Part shown: one piece after another, positions 44,811-53,296 of the stretch | How the letters are laid out: the number at the start of each line of letters is the position of its first letter | How positions within the stretch are numbered: position 1 is the stretch's first letter | Source of the DNA: Bradyrhizobiaceae bacterium | GTDB lineage: Bacteria > Pseudomonadota > Alphaproteobacteria > Rhizobiales > Xanthobacteraceae | Assembly: GCA_020853885.1 (NCBI GenBank) | Contig: JADYXZ010000019.1 | Location: 62,001 to 126,000 of the forward strand | Length of the DNA: 64,000 bases | Direction of reading: 5' to 3' | The notes under the pieces: generated by a model | Databases searched by the model: none | What the model was told of the DNA's origin: nothing | What the model saw: the letters and a program-made list of their open reading frames with translations, nothing else | Program-made: the position numbers and the translations under genes

Positions 44811-46721
44811 ATGAGCGATCGGTGGGTGAGCAGTCTGCGGGAAGTCAAAGCCGAGGAGCGGAAGGCTCCCGAGATCCGCAGGAGTTTCGAGGAGCGAAAG
44901 GCACCCGAGGTTCGCAAGAATCCGTTTCCGCTCCCCTCGCAGCTTCAATCCGTGCCGGCCGCCGAGGGCTGGCAGGACATGTATCCTTACTTCACGCGCT
45001 TCCGGCCGGAGGATGACAATCGGTTCTGGTTCTACAACTCGATGCATTTTCCGGAGCCCATGTCGGCGTTCGACTCGATCAGCCAGGAAGCTCCGTATGC
45101 GGCCATGGGCGCGGTGACGACGCGCACCTTCGTCTTTCCCGCCGCGCTCGGCATCGACTACCGCGTCTTCAACGGACGCGTTTACATCACGGGGAATCCC
45201 GTCCTCGATCCGAAGGAGATCGAACGGCGTCTGGGTTTGTTCCAGAAGCGGGCCGGCCACTACTATCAGAACTGGCCCACGCTCTATGCCGAGTGGGAAA
45301 AGCGCATCACCAATCTCATCAAGGAGGTCAATGCGATCGTCGTGCCGCAGCTTCCCGAATTCGAAGACGAGGAAGTCGTCACGAAAGCGCGAGGCATCGC
45401 GCAGAACCACTATCTCTGGGAGCGCTTCAACCGCCTGATCGAATCCTATTCGGTGATGTGGCACCACCATTTCGAGTTCCTGATGCTCGGATACGGCGCT
45501 TACGTCGTCTTCTTCCAGTTCTGCAAGAAAGCGTTTCCGGAAATCCCCGACCAGACCATCGCCCGCATGGTCGCCGGCCTCGACGTGCTGATGTTCCGGC
45601 CGGACGACGAGTTGAAGAAGCTCGCCAAGCTCGCCGTGAAATTGCGGCTCGAGGACAAGTTCAGCGAGACCAAGCCGCCGGCGGAAGTCATCGCGTTGCT
45701 CGAACGGGCGGGTGCCGCCGGCAAGGAATGGCTCGCCGCGTTCGAGAAGGCGCGCGAGCCCTGGTTCAACATTACCATGGGCGACGGCCTCGATTATCAT
45801 CACCGGAGCTGGAACGACGACCTGACGGTGCCGTTCTCGTCGCTGCCGCGCTACATCGCGCAGATCAAGGCTGGCGATTCACTGGAGCGGCCGACGGAGC
45901 AACTGAAGAAGGAGCGCGAGCGCATCATCGCCGAGTATCGCGAGCTCCTGTCGACCGCGGAGGACAAGGCCGCTTTCGACCAGATGCTCGGCCTTTGCCA
46001 TCTCGTGTTTCCGTTCGTCGAGGATCACAAATTCTACTGCGATCACTGGTTCGTCTCGAGCTTCTACAACAAGGTGCGCGAGTTCGGTGAATTGCTCGCG
46101 CGCGAGGGGCTGCTCGAAACCAGCGAGGACATCTTCCATCTCCAGCATACGGAGGTGAAGCAGGCCCTCACCGACGTGATGGTGGGCTGGGCTTCGGGCA
46201 CCGGGCCGGTCGGCGGTCCGCATTGGAAGCCGCTCGTCGCCAAACGCAAGAAGATCATCGAGGCGCTCAAGAAATGGAACGCGCCGCCGGCGCTCGGCCC
46301 GATGCCCGAGGCGGTGGAAGATCCGGCGCTGTTGATGCTCTGGGGCATCAACAAGGAAACGCTCGAGAACTGGGCGAAGCCGGAAGGTGAGCAGAGCGAG
46401 AACGAGTTCAGGGGATTTGCCGCGGCGCCGGGCTGCACCGAAGGCATTGCGCGCGTGCTCAAGACCACGAACGAGATCGGCGAGATCAGGGAAGGTGAGA
46501 TTCTCGTCTGTCCGGCGACCTCGCCAAGCTGGGGACCCGTCTTCAGCAAGATCAAGGCCGCGGTCTCCGACATCGGCGGAACCATGTCGCACGCCGCGAT
46601 CGTTGCGCGCGAATACGGGCTGCCGGCCGTCGTCGGCACCGGCCAGGCGACGAAGCGCATCAAGACCGGCCAGCGCATTCGCGTGGACGGCAATCAAGGC
46701 ATCGTGACGATCTTGGGTTGA
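44811..46721 (+). CDS. PEP-synthase-like phosphohistidine protein, phenylphosphate synthase PpsA-like subunit
   Basis: 636 residues. The N-terminal ~500 residues are a mostly helical region without a named domain that I recognise ('YWHHHFEFLMLGYGAYVVFFQFC'-type, starting 'VWSSLREVK'). The C-terminal ~110 residues are the phosphohistidine swivelling domain of PEP synthase/PPDK, with the catalytic His594 in 'GGTMSHAAIVAREYG'. There is no PEP/pyruvate-binding TIM barrel. This layout matches the large subunit of phenylphosphate synthase from Thauera, which phosphorylates phenol through a phospho-His. It is followed seven bases later by the ATP-binding partner. Since biotin-carboxylase genes follow, I infer phosphorylation of an enol or phenol before carboxylation. 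Strong GGAGGAAC site before the ATG. Confidence 0.82.
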   Translation: MSDRWVSSLREVKAEERKAPEIRRSFEERKAPEVRKNPFPLPSQLQSVPAAEGWQDMYPYFTRFRPEDDNRFWFYNSMHFPEPMSAFDSISQEAPYAAMGAVTTRTFVFPAALGIDYRVFNGRVYITGNPVLDPKEIERRLGLFQKRAGHYYQNWPTLYAEWEKRITNLIKEVNAIVVPQLPEFEDEEVVTKARGIAQNHYLWERFNRLIESYSVMWHHHFEFLMLGYGAYVVFFQFCKKAFPEIPDQTIARMVAGLDVLMFRPDDELKKLAKLAVKLRLEDKFSETKPPAEVIALLERAGAAGKEWLAAFEKAREPWFNITMGDGLDYHHRSWNDDLTVPFSSLPRYIAQIKAGDSLERPTEQLKKERERIIAEYRELLSTAEDKAAFDQMLGLCHLVFPFVEDHKFYCDHWFVSSFYNKVREFGELLAREGLLETSEDIFHLQHTEVKQALTDVMVGWASGTGPVGGPHWKPLVAKRKKIIEALKKWNAPPALGPMPEAVEDPALLMLWGINKETLENWAKPEGEQSENEFRGFAAAPGCTEGIARVLKTTNEIGEIREGEILVCPATSPSWGPVFSKIKAAVSDIGGTMSHAAIVAREYGLPAVVGTGQATKRIKTGQRIRVDGNQGIVTILG

Positions 46722-46728
46722 GCGCGGC

Positions 46729-47793
46729 ATGAAGAAGATGCAACCGGTTCTCTGGTTCGCCGACATCGGCCTCGGCGATCGCTTGTCCGTCGGCGGCAAG
46801 GGGGCAAGCCTCGGCGAGTTGACCCGCGCCGGCATCCGCGTTCCGCCGGGCTTCGTCGTGCCGACCTCGGCCTTTGAAGTGTCGCTGGAAAGTCTCGATG
46901 CGAGCGGCGAGATTCGCCGCACGGTCGCCGCCTTGAATCATGATGACGTTTCTTCGGTCGCCGCCGCGGCCGAGAAAATCCGTGCGCGGATCAGGAGCGC
47001 GCCCTTGCCGGGCGATCTGGAAGCCGGCATCGCGCGCGCCTATGGCGAGCTGTGCCGGGGCCAGGCCGACGCGCCCGTCGCCGTGCGATCGAGTGCGACC
47101 AGCGAGGACAGCGAAGAGGCGAGCTTCGCCGGCCTGCAGGATACCTATCTCTGGGTCCGCGGCGAGCGCGGCGTGCTCGACCACGTCCGGCAATGCTGGG
47201 CAAGTCTCTACAACACGGAATCCCTGACCTACCGCCTGCGCCTCGGCCTGCCGGAAGAAAACATCGCCATGGCGGTGGTCGTGCAGCGGATGGTGCCCGC
47301 TAGCGCTTCCGGAGTCATGTTCACGCGCAGCCCCACCACGGGCGACCGCTCGACGATCGTCATCGAGGCTTGCTGGGGGCTGGGTTCCTGCCTCGTCAGC
47401 GGCGAGGTGACGCCCGACCGCTTCATCGTCAGCAAGGTGACTGGCGATATCAGTGCCAAGACGATCTCCAGCAAGACCTTGCGGCACGTGCCCGATCCGG
47501 TGCGGGGAGGCGTGCGCGACGAGCCGGTGCCGGACGAGCTTCAGGCGGCAGCGAGCGTCTCCGACGACATCATCGCCGAGCTCGTCGCCGTCGGGAAGAC
47601 CATCGAGCGCCATTATGGCCGGCCGCAGGACATCGAATGGGCGGTGAGCGACGACGCTCCCGGCACGAATATCTTCATTCTGCAAAGCCGGCCGGAGACC
47701 GTGTGGGCGGCGCGGGATGCGCAGCCGATCGCCAAGCCCGCAGCCAGCGCGCTTGAGCACGTGTTTGCGGCGCTCGGCCACCGCAAGAGCTGA
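46729..47793 (+). CDS. PEP-synthase-like ATP-binding subunit, phenylphosphate synthase PpsB-like
   Basis: 354 residues forming only the N-terminal nucleotide-binding (ATP-grasp-like) domain of PEP synthase: 'VGGKGASLGELTRAGIRVPPGFVV', 'VAVRSSATSEDSEEASFAGLQDTYL', 'VQRMVPASASGVMFTRSPTTGD' and 'IEWAV...IFILQSRPETVW'. It would use ATP to phosphorylate the His of the preceding subunit (ATP to AMP plus Pi in the PEP synthase reaction). The split into two proteins is the phenylphosphate synthase arrangement, but no third, CBS-domain PpsC subunit is present in the window. Confidence 0.85.
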   Translation: MKKMQPVLWFADIGLGDRLSVGGKGASLGELTRAGIRVPPGFVVPTSAFEVSLESLDASGEIRRTVAALNHDDVSSVAAAAEKIRARIRSAPLPGDLEAGIARAYGELCRGQADAPVAVRSSATSEDSEEASFAGLQDTYLWVRGERGVLDHVRQCWASLYNTESLTYRLRLGLPEENIAMAVVVQRMVPASASGVMFTRSPTTGDRSTIVIEACWGLGSCLVSGEVTPDRFIVSKVTGDISAKTISSKTLRHVPDPVRGGVRDEPVPDELQAAASVSDDIIAELVAVGKTIERHYGRPQDIEWAVSDDAPGTNIFILQSRPETVWAARDAQPIAKPAASALEHVFAALGHRKS

Positions 47794-47808
47794 GGCGCCA
47801 AAGCCACG

Positions 47809-48294
47809 ATGAATTTCACATCCGAAGAAGTCGAGGAGATCCTGCGGCTGCTCGACGCCACCTCGCATGACGAGCTCGCAATCGAGATCGAGCATATGCA
47901 CGTCGTGTTCCGGCGCGGCCGGGAAGGCGGCTGGACGCAGGAAACCCGAACGCAGGGATCGCGCGCAGCCATCCTTCTCGAGGGCGCGAACAATGAAAAG
48001 AAAGGGCCTGCAGCGGCCGCAGGCGGCGCGACTTCGGCCGAGGCAGGCACGATCGAGATTCGCTCGCCGCTTGCCGGAACTTTCTATCGCGCGCCGAAGC
48101 CGGGCGCCGATCCTTTTGTTGAGGTCGGATCGCGCGTTGACGCAAGCACGATCGTCGCGATCGTCGAAACGATGAAACTGATGAACTCGATCCATGCCGG
48201 TGTTGAAGGCGAGGTTGCCGAAATTTGCGTGGCCAACGGCGAGTTCGTGGAGCCGACCACCGTGTTGATCCGTCTCAAGGCGCGCAAGCCATGA
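47809..48294 (+). CDS. Biotin carboxyl carrier protein
   Basis: 161 residues. The N-terminal helix region resembles AccB ('SEEVEEILRLLDATSHDELAIE'), a flexible Ala/Gly linker follows at about 60-80, and the C-terminal biotinyl domain carries 'IRSPLAGTFYRAPKPGADPFVEVG' and the biotinylation motif E-T-M-K123-L-M-N, a variant of EAMKM. It shuttles carboxybiotin between the next two gene products. Its stop overlaps the start of the biotin carboxylase gene (ATGA). Confidence 0.9.
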   Translation: MNFTSEEVEEILRLLDATSHDELAIEIEHMHVVFRRGREGGWTQETRTQGSRAAILLEGANNEKKGPAAAAGGATSAEAGTIEIRSPLAGTFYRAPKPGADPFVEVGSRVDASTIVAIVETMKLMNSIHAGVEGEVAEICVANGEFVEPTTVLIRLKARKP

Positions 48295-49661
48295 AGCTCC
48301 GCCGCATCCTCATTGCCAATCGCGGCGAGATCGCGCTGCGCGTCGTCCGGAGCTGCCGCGAGCTTGGTATCGAGACCGTGCTCGCCGCCTCCGACGCCGA
48401 TCTGGAGTCGGTTCCCGCGCGCCTCGCCGATCTCACGGTGCGCATCGGTCCCGCCCAGGCGGCGCAGAGCTATCTGAATGTCGAGCGCGTCATCGCCGCG
48501 GCCAAGGCGACCAAGGCCGACGCCATTCATCCCGGGTACGGATTCCTGTCCGAGAACGCGATGCTCGCCAAGGCCTGCAAGGCGGCGGGTATCGCCTTTA
48601 TCGGCCCCGAGGAGACCCATCTGGCAGGGCTCGGCGACAAGCTGCGGGCGCGCGAGCATGCGCTTGCGGCCGGACTGCCCGTGGTTCCCGGCGCGCCGGT
48701 CGACAATGCCGAGGCGGCGTTGGCGCTCGCCGGCGAGATCGGCTTTCCGGTGCTCGTCAAGGCGGTCGGCGGCGGCGGCGGGCGCGGCATGAAGCGCATC
48801 AACGGCAAGTCGGAGATGGCGGAGGCCGTGGCGCTGGCAATCGCGGAAGCGGAGGCCGCGTTCGGCGATCCGCGCATCTATGTCGAGCGTTACGTCGAGC
48901 GCGGCCGCCACATCGAAGTGCAGTTGCTCGGGGACGGCTGCGGCAATGTCATCCATCTCGGCGAGCGCGATTGCTCGATCCAGCGCCGCTATCAGAAACT
49001 GGTGGAGGAAGCGCCCGCGCCCGGCCTGGACCCCGCTTTTCGCGCGGCAATCCACGACGCCGCCGTCCGCTTCGGCGCGCATCTCCGCTACAAGAGCGCC
49101 GGCACCGTGGAGTTTCTCGTCGATGACGACCGCAACGAATTCTACTTCCTGGAGATGAACGCGCGCATCCAGGTCGAGCATCCGGTGACGGAGGCGATCA
49201 CCGGCCTCGATCTCGTCGCCGAGCAGATCGCGATCGAGGAGCGTGGCGCGCTCGCGCTTCGTCAGGACGCCGTGTGTTTCTCGGGGCATGCCATCGAATG
49301 CCGGATCAATGCCGAGGACCCTGCCGACGACTTCCGGCCGAGCCCGGGAACCATCAATACGGCGCTCTTGCCCGCCGGCACCGGCATCCGCGTGGACACG
49401 CATATCGAGTCGGGGGTCCGCGTTCCGCCGTTCTATGACTCGCTCTTGGCCAAGATCGTCGCGCACGGGACCGACCGCAAGGAAGCGCTCGCCCGCATGG
49501 CGCTCGCGCTGCGCAACTGCCGGATCGAAGGTGTCAGCACGAGCATTCCCGTTCACGCCGAGCTCATGCAGGACGCGGCGTTCAGGGCCGGCGGCGTGAC
49601 CACGGGTTTCCTCCCCGCGTTTCTCGCGCGCCGCGGTGCGTTGAGCCGGAAGGTCGGTTGA
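48291..49661 (+). CDS. Biotin carboxylase
   Basis: 456 residues with the full ATP-grasp biotin carboxylase set: 'ILIANRGEIALRVVRSCRELG', 'AIHPGYGFLSENA', the Gly-rich loop 'VGGGGGRGMK', 'RDCSIQRRYQKLVEEAPAP', 'FLEMNARIQVEHPVTE' and 'GHAIECRINAEDP'. It carboxylates biotin on the carrier with ATP and bicarbonate. It is a second, pathway-specific type of enzyme given that it is embedded between the carrier and an oxaloacetate-decarboxylase-like carboxyltransferase; the acetyl-CoA carboxylase role is not excluded, but no accA/accD is here. Confidence 0.92.
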   Translation: MKLRRILIANRGEIALRVVRSCRELGIETVLAASDADLESVPARLADLTVRIGPAQAAQSYLNVERVIAAAKATKADAIHPGYGFLSENAMLAKACKAAGIAFIGPEETHLAGLGDKLRAREHALAAGLPVVPGAPVDNAEAALALAGEIGFPVLVKAVGGGGGRGMKRINGKSEMAEAVALAIAEAEAAFGDPRIYVERYVERGRHIEVQLLGDGCGNVIHLGERDCSIQRRYQKLVEEAPAPGLDPAFRAAIHDAAVRFGAHLRYKSAGTVEFLVDDDRNEFYFLEMNARIQVEHPVTEAITGLDLVAEQIAIEERGALALRQDAVCFSGHAIECRINAEDPADDFRPSPGTINTALLPAGTGIRVDTHIESGVRVPPFYDSLLAKIVAHGTDRKEALARMALALRNCRIEGVSTSIPVHAELMQDAAFRAGGVTTGFLPAFLARRGALSRKVG

Positions 49662-49663
49662 GC

Positions 49664-51154
49664 ATGGGCAAGATCAAGCTGGTCGACGTCTCCATCCGCG
49701 ACGGCAATCAAAGCCTGTGGGGCGCCATGCAGATGACCACCGCGCAGGACCTCGCGGTGGCCCCGATCATGGACCGCGTCGGCTTCCATGCCGCCGATTT
49801 CATTTCCTCGACCTTCATGGCCATGGCCGTGCGCTATCACAAGGAAGACCCGTGGGAGCGCATTCGCCTGATGCGGAAGGCGATGCCGTCGACGCCGCTG
49901 CAATTCATCACCACGGGCTTGCGCTTCATCGCCTGGGAAGCGTCCGACTACGACTTCATGCGGCTGGTCTATCGCTGCCTGGTGCGCAACGGCATCAGCC
50001 GGTTCATGATGCTCGATCCCATGCACGACGAGAGCGGGCTCCTCACGTCGGCGCGCATCATGAAGGAGGAGGGGGCCGACGAGGTGGTCGCGGCGCTGAC
50101 CTACACGATCAGCGCGGTGCACGACGACAAGTTCTATGCCGATCTCGCGGCCAAATGCGCGGCATCGCCGCATTTCGACCGGCTCTACATCAAGGACCCG
50201 GCCGGCATCCTGACGCCGGATCGCGCCCGCACGCTGATCCCGGCGGTCAAGGCGCGCATCGGCAAGAAGCCGCTCGAGCTGCACTCGCATTGCACGATCG
50301 GCCTTTCCGTCTTCAACTATCTGGTCGGCGCCGAGCTCGGCATTGACGTGCTGCACACGGCAGTCGGTCCGCTCGCCAACGGCAGCTCTCTGCCGTCGGC
50401 GACGCGGCTCGTCGCCAATCTGCGCGAGCACGGTCACGAGGTCGACATCGACGACCATGCGCTGCAGCGCATGACGGAGTATTTCACGCAGCTTGCGGAA
50501 GCCGAGGGCCTGCCGTTCGGCACGCCGCAGGAATACGACGCGACCTTCCTGCGCCATCAGATGGCGGGCGGCACGATGTCCACGACGCGCCGGCAACTCG
50601 CGGAGATCAAGCTCGAGCACAAAATGCCGGACGTGATCCGGGAGGCCGAGCGCGTGCGTGCCGAGCTCGGCCATCCGATCATGGTGACGCCGTTTCCGCA
50701 GATGGTCGTCACGCAGGCGCTCTTTAATGTGATGGGCTCCGAACGCTACGGCGACGTGCCGGACCAGGTGATCCGCTACGTCATGGGCCGGTTCGGGCGG
50801 CCGACGGCCCCGGTGGACAAGGAAGTGGAAGCCAAGATCCTCGACCGGCCGCGGGCGAGGGAAATCGAAGCCGAGCCGCCGCACCTCATCCTCGAGGATC
50901 TCCGGCGGAAGCTCGGCAGCAAGCTCTCCGACGAGGAGTTTCTGCTGCGCGCTGTCATGCCGGCGGAACAGGTCGATGCGATGATCGCCGCGGGCCCGGC
51001 CGTCCGCCGCTACAATCCGCTCGTGCGCAAGATCACCAAGGCGCTCAACGAGCTTCCGGCGAACGGGGACGCGGCCGACGTTGTGATCGACAAGCCTGGG
51101 CTCAAGCTCAAGCTGAAAAGGAATGGCAATGGCGGAGCGACCGCACGTGCTTGA
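49664..51154 (+). CDS. Carboxyltransferase related to pyruvate carboxylase subunit B / oxaloacetate decarboxylase alpha
   Basis: 496 residues: a TIM-barrel carboxyltransferase followed by the conserved PYC/OADA domain ('HPIMVTPFPQMVVTQALFNVMG'), without a fused biotinyl domain. The candidate carbamylated lysine K177 is present ('IKDPAG'). The metal-site motifs differ from known enzymes: 'RDGNQSLW' (D13, N15) instead of RDAHQSL, and H207-S-H209-C-T instead of HTHDT. It would transfer CO2 from biotin to an acceptor different from pyruvate. ATG 49664 follows GGAAGG; TTG 49658 is less likely. Given the following acetoacetyl-CoA-synthetase-type gene, the acceptor may be a ketone or its enol phosphate. 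Confidence 0.86.
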   Translation: MGKIKLVDVSIRDGNQSLWGAMQMTTAQDLAVAPIMDRVGFHAADFISSTFMAMAVRYHKEDPWERIRLMRKAMPSTPLQFITTGLRFIAWEASDYDFMRLVYRCLVRNGISRFMMLDPMHDESGLLTSARIMKEEGADEVVAALTYTISAVHDDKFYADLAAKCAASPHFDRLYIKDPAGILTPDRARTLIPAVKARIGKKPLELHSHCTIGLSVFNYLVGAELGIDVLHTAVGPLANGSSLPSATRLVANLREHGHEVDIDDHALQRMTEYFTQLAEAEGLPFGTPQEYDATFLRHQMAGGTMSTTRRQLAEIKLEHKMPDVIREAERVRAELGHPIMVTPFPQMVVTQALFNVMGSERYGDVPDQVIRYVMGRFGRPTAPVDKEVEAKILDRPRAREIEAEPPHLILEDLRRKLGSKLSDEEFLLRAVMPAEQVDAMIAAGPAVRRYNPLVRKITKALNELPANGDAADVVIDKPGLKLKLKRNGNGGATARA

Positions 51155-52013
51155 TACCGGACCCATCGCGGATATCCGCGCCCGCTTGGCCGCCGTGCGC
51201 GGCTTCGTCCTCGACCTCGACGGCACGCTGGCGCTGGGCGACAGGCGCGGGCAGGGCCTCGTGCCGATTGCAGGCGCGCATGAGTTCGTCGAGCGCCTCA
51301 ACAGGACCGGAACGCCCTATACCGTCTTCACCAACGGCACGCTGCGCACGCCGAAGGAAACAGCGGAAAAACTTCGCGCCGCTGGATTCAACGTTCCCGA
51401 CGACCGCGCGATGACGCCCTCGTCCGTCGCGGCCGACTATTTCGCCCGCCGGAAGATTTCGCCCGTGCTGGTGCTCGGGTGCGAGGGCGTATGGCGGCCG
51501 CTCAAGGAGGCGGGAGTCGAAGTCGTCCTGCCTGCCGAGTATCACGGCAATGTCTCGGCGGTGTACGTGGGCTGGTATCGGGAGTTCACGATGCCTTGCG
51601 TGGAAGCCGCGTTCGACGCGGTGATGAACGGCGCCAAGCTCTTCTCCGCCTCCAACGTGCCTTTCTTCGCTGCCTCGGGCGGCCGGGCGCTCGGGACGTC
51701 GTTCATGATCTGCACGATGCTCAAGGGGCTGACGAAGAAGACCGCGAAGGTCCTCGGCAAGCCGTCGGCAGAGGCCCTGCAATTCGCTTCGCGCCAGCTG
51801 GGTTTGCCGCAGTCGCAGATCGCGATCGTGGGCGATGATCCCCTGTGCGAGATCCGGCTCGCTCACTATGGCCAGGCGCTCGGTGTCGGCGTCACCACCG
51901 GCACGGCATCGCGCAGCCATTTTGAGGCGCAGCGGGGCCGGTTCAAGCCGCATCTCATCATCGACAATCTTGGTGAGCTTGTGGACGCGACCCCGCTCGG
52001 GAACGCGTCATGA
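51129..52013 (+). CDS. HAD-superfamily (class IIA) phosphatase
   Basis: 294 residues with the HAD nucleophile motif 'DLDGTLALGD' (D29, D31), 'FTNGTLRTPKE' (motif II Thr/Asn region) and 'VGDDPLCEIRLA' (motif IV), the NagD/phosphoglycolate/4-nitrophenylphosphatase type. ATG 51129 has AAAAGGA at a good distance; ATG 51123 lies too close. It overlaps the carboxyltransferase end. In a pathway with a phosphorylated intermediate, a phosphatase could remove phosphate from the intermediate or a dead-end product; this is inference. Stop overlaps the next gene by ATGA. Confidence 0.82.
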   Translation: MAERPHVLDTGPIADIRARLAAVRGFVLDLDGTLALGDRRGQGLVPIAGAHEFVERLNRTGTPYTVFTNGTLRTPKETAEKLRAAGFNVPDDRAMTPSSVAADYFARRKISPVLVLGCEGVWRPLKEAGVEVVLPAEYHGNVSAVYVGWYREFTMPCVEAAFDAVMNGAKLFSASNVPFFAASGGRALGTSFMICTMLKGLTKKTAKVLGKPSAEALQFASRQLGLPQSQIAIVGDDPLCEIRLAHYGQALGVGVTTGTASRSHFEAQRGRFKPHLIIDNLGELVDATPLGNAS

Positions 52014-53296
52014 GCGGCGCGGCGGTGACCGCCGCCGGCGGCGGCAAGAAGGGCATCGTCATCATCTGCAACCTCGACACGCGCGGCGAGGAGATCGTTT
52101 TCGTCAAGGACCTGATCCGCGCCCGCGGGCACGAGCCGATCCTGCTGGACTTCAGCATGGAGGAGCCGCCGTCGCTCGCCGGCGACATCACCTGCGAGGA
52201 AGTGGCGGCGCGCGGCGGTCTGCCCATCGAGACGGTCCGCCAGTACTACCGCAGCAACCGCGAGGCGGCGACCAACAACCAGATCGCCGGCGCCAGCGCC
52301 ATCGTCGCCGACCTGATGAAAGAGGGGCGGGTGCATGGCGTGATCGGCATCGGCGGCGCCACCTCGACGCTGGTGTCGACCGCCGTGATGCAGCGCCTGC
52401 CGTTCGGCATGCCGAAGCTGATGGCGACGCCGATGGCGGGCCATCCCCGCTACGTCGAGATCGGCGTCGGCACGCGCGACGTCACCATGCACAACACGGT
52501 GCTGGACATCGTCAAGATGAACCCGCTTCTGCAGGCGCAGATCGTCAACGCCGTGGGCGCGATCTGCGGCATGGTGGAGATAACGCAGGGCACCGACTTC
52601 CGCTTCGACCGCCCCGTGATTGCGATCTCCTCGTTCGGTTTCGCCGAGATGACGGTGCAGGCGTCGGTGGAGATGCTCGAAGCCGCCGGTTTCGTGCCGG
52701 TGGTCTGTCATGCCCAGGGCAAGGGCGACAAGGCGATGGAGCAGATGATCGCCGACGGCCTCTTCCACGGCGTGCTCGATCTCTGCACCGGTGGCGTCAT
52801 CGAGAACCTGTACGGCGGCAACCGCGATCCGGGCCCCGACCGGCTGATGGCGGCGGTGCGAAGCGGCATCCCGGCAGTGCTCGCGCCCTGCGGTCTCGAA
52901 TTCCTCAGCTATGGTGGCCGGGCCGACAAGCTGCAGGCGACCAAGGACCGGCCGCGCTACGTGCAGGATTCCTTCCGCACCCAGGTGCGCGCGAGCGCCG
53001 ACGAGTTGCGCAAGGCGGCCGATGTCATGGCTGAGCGATTGAACCAGTCGAAAGGGCCGTTCACGTTTCTCATCCCGCTGCGCGGATGGTCCTCCATCGA
53101 CCGCGAGGGGCGGCCCACCTACGATCCTGCCGCCAATGCCGCGTTCGCGGCCCGGCTGCGCGAGCAGCTCGACGACAAGAACGCCGTCAAGGAAGTCGAC
53201 CTGCACTTCTATACGCCCGAGTTCGCCCGCATCGCGGTGGACGAGTTGATCCGCCTTCACGCCAGCAACGGAAAGCGCAGCCATGCGAGCCTATGA
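52010..53296 (+). CDS. Tm-1-like ATP-binding domain protein (UPF0261)
   Basis: 428 residues. The Tm-1-like/UPF0261 features are 'IVIICNLDTRGEEIVFVKDLIRARGHE', 'VHGVIGIGGATSTLVSTAVMQRLP', 'GTDFRFDRPVIAISSFG' and 'FTFLIPLRGWSSIDREGRPTYDPAAN'. The family is named for the ATP-binding N-terminal domain of tomato Tm-1; the enzymatic function in bacteria is unknown. Usually it pairs with a phosphoenolpyruvate-hydrolase-like TIM-barrel protein, which is missing here. Coupled by overlap to both neighbours (ATGA upstream, 14 bases downstream), so it belongs to the same pathway. Confidence 0.83.
   Translation: MSGAAVTAAGGGKKGIVIICNLDTRGEEIVFVKDLIRARGHEPILLDFSMEEPPSLAGDITCEEVAARGGLPIETVRQYYRSNREAATNNQIAGASAIVADLMKEGRVHGVIGIGGATSTLVSTAVMQRLPFGMPKLMATPMAGHPRYVEIGVGTRDVTMHNTVLDIVKMNPLLQAQIVNAVGAICGMVEITQGTDFRFDRPVIAISSFGFAEMTVQASVEMLEAAGFVPVVCHAQGKGDKAMEQMIADGLFHGVLDLCTGGVIENLYGGNRDPGPDRLMAAVRSGIPAVLAPCGLEFLSYGGRADKLQATKDRPRYVQDSFRTQVRASADELRKAADVMAERLNQSKGPFTFLIPLRGWSSIDREGRPTYDPAANAAFAARLREQLDDKNAVKEVDLHFYTPEFARIAVDELIRLHASNGKRSHASL

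Noticed and set aside
44811-47793. Genuine PEP synthase or PPDK
   Set aside because: The PEP/pyruvate-binding TIM barrel is absent and the domains are split on two genes.
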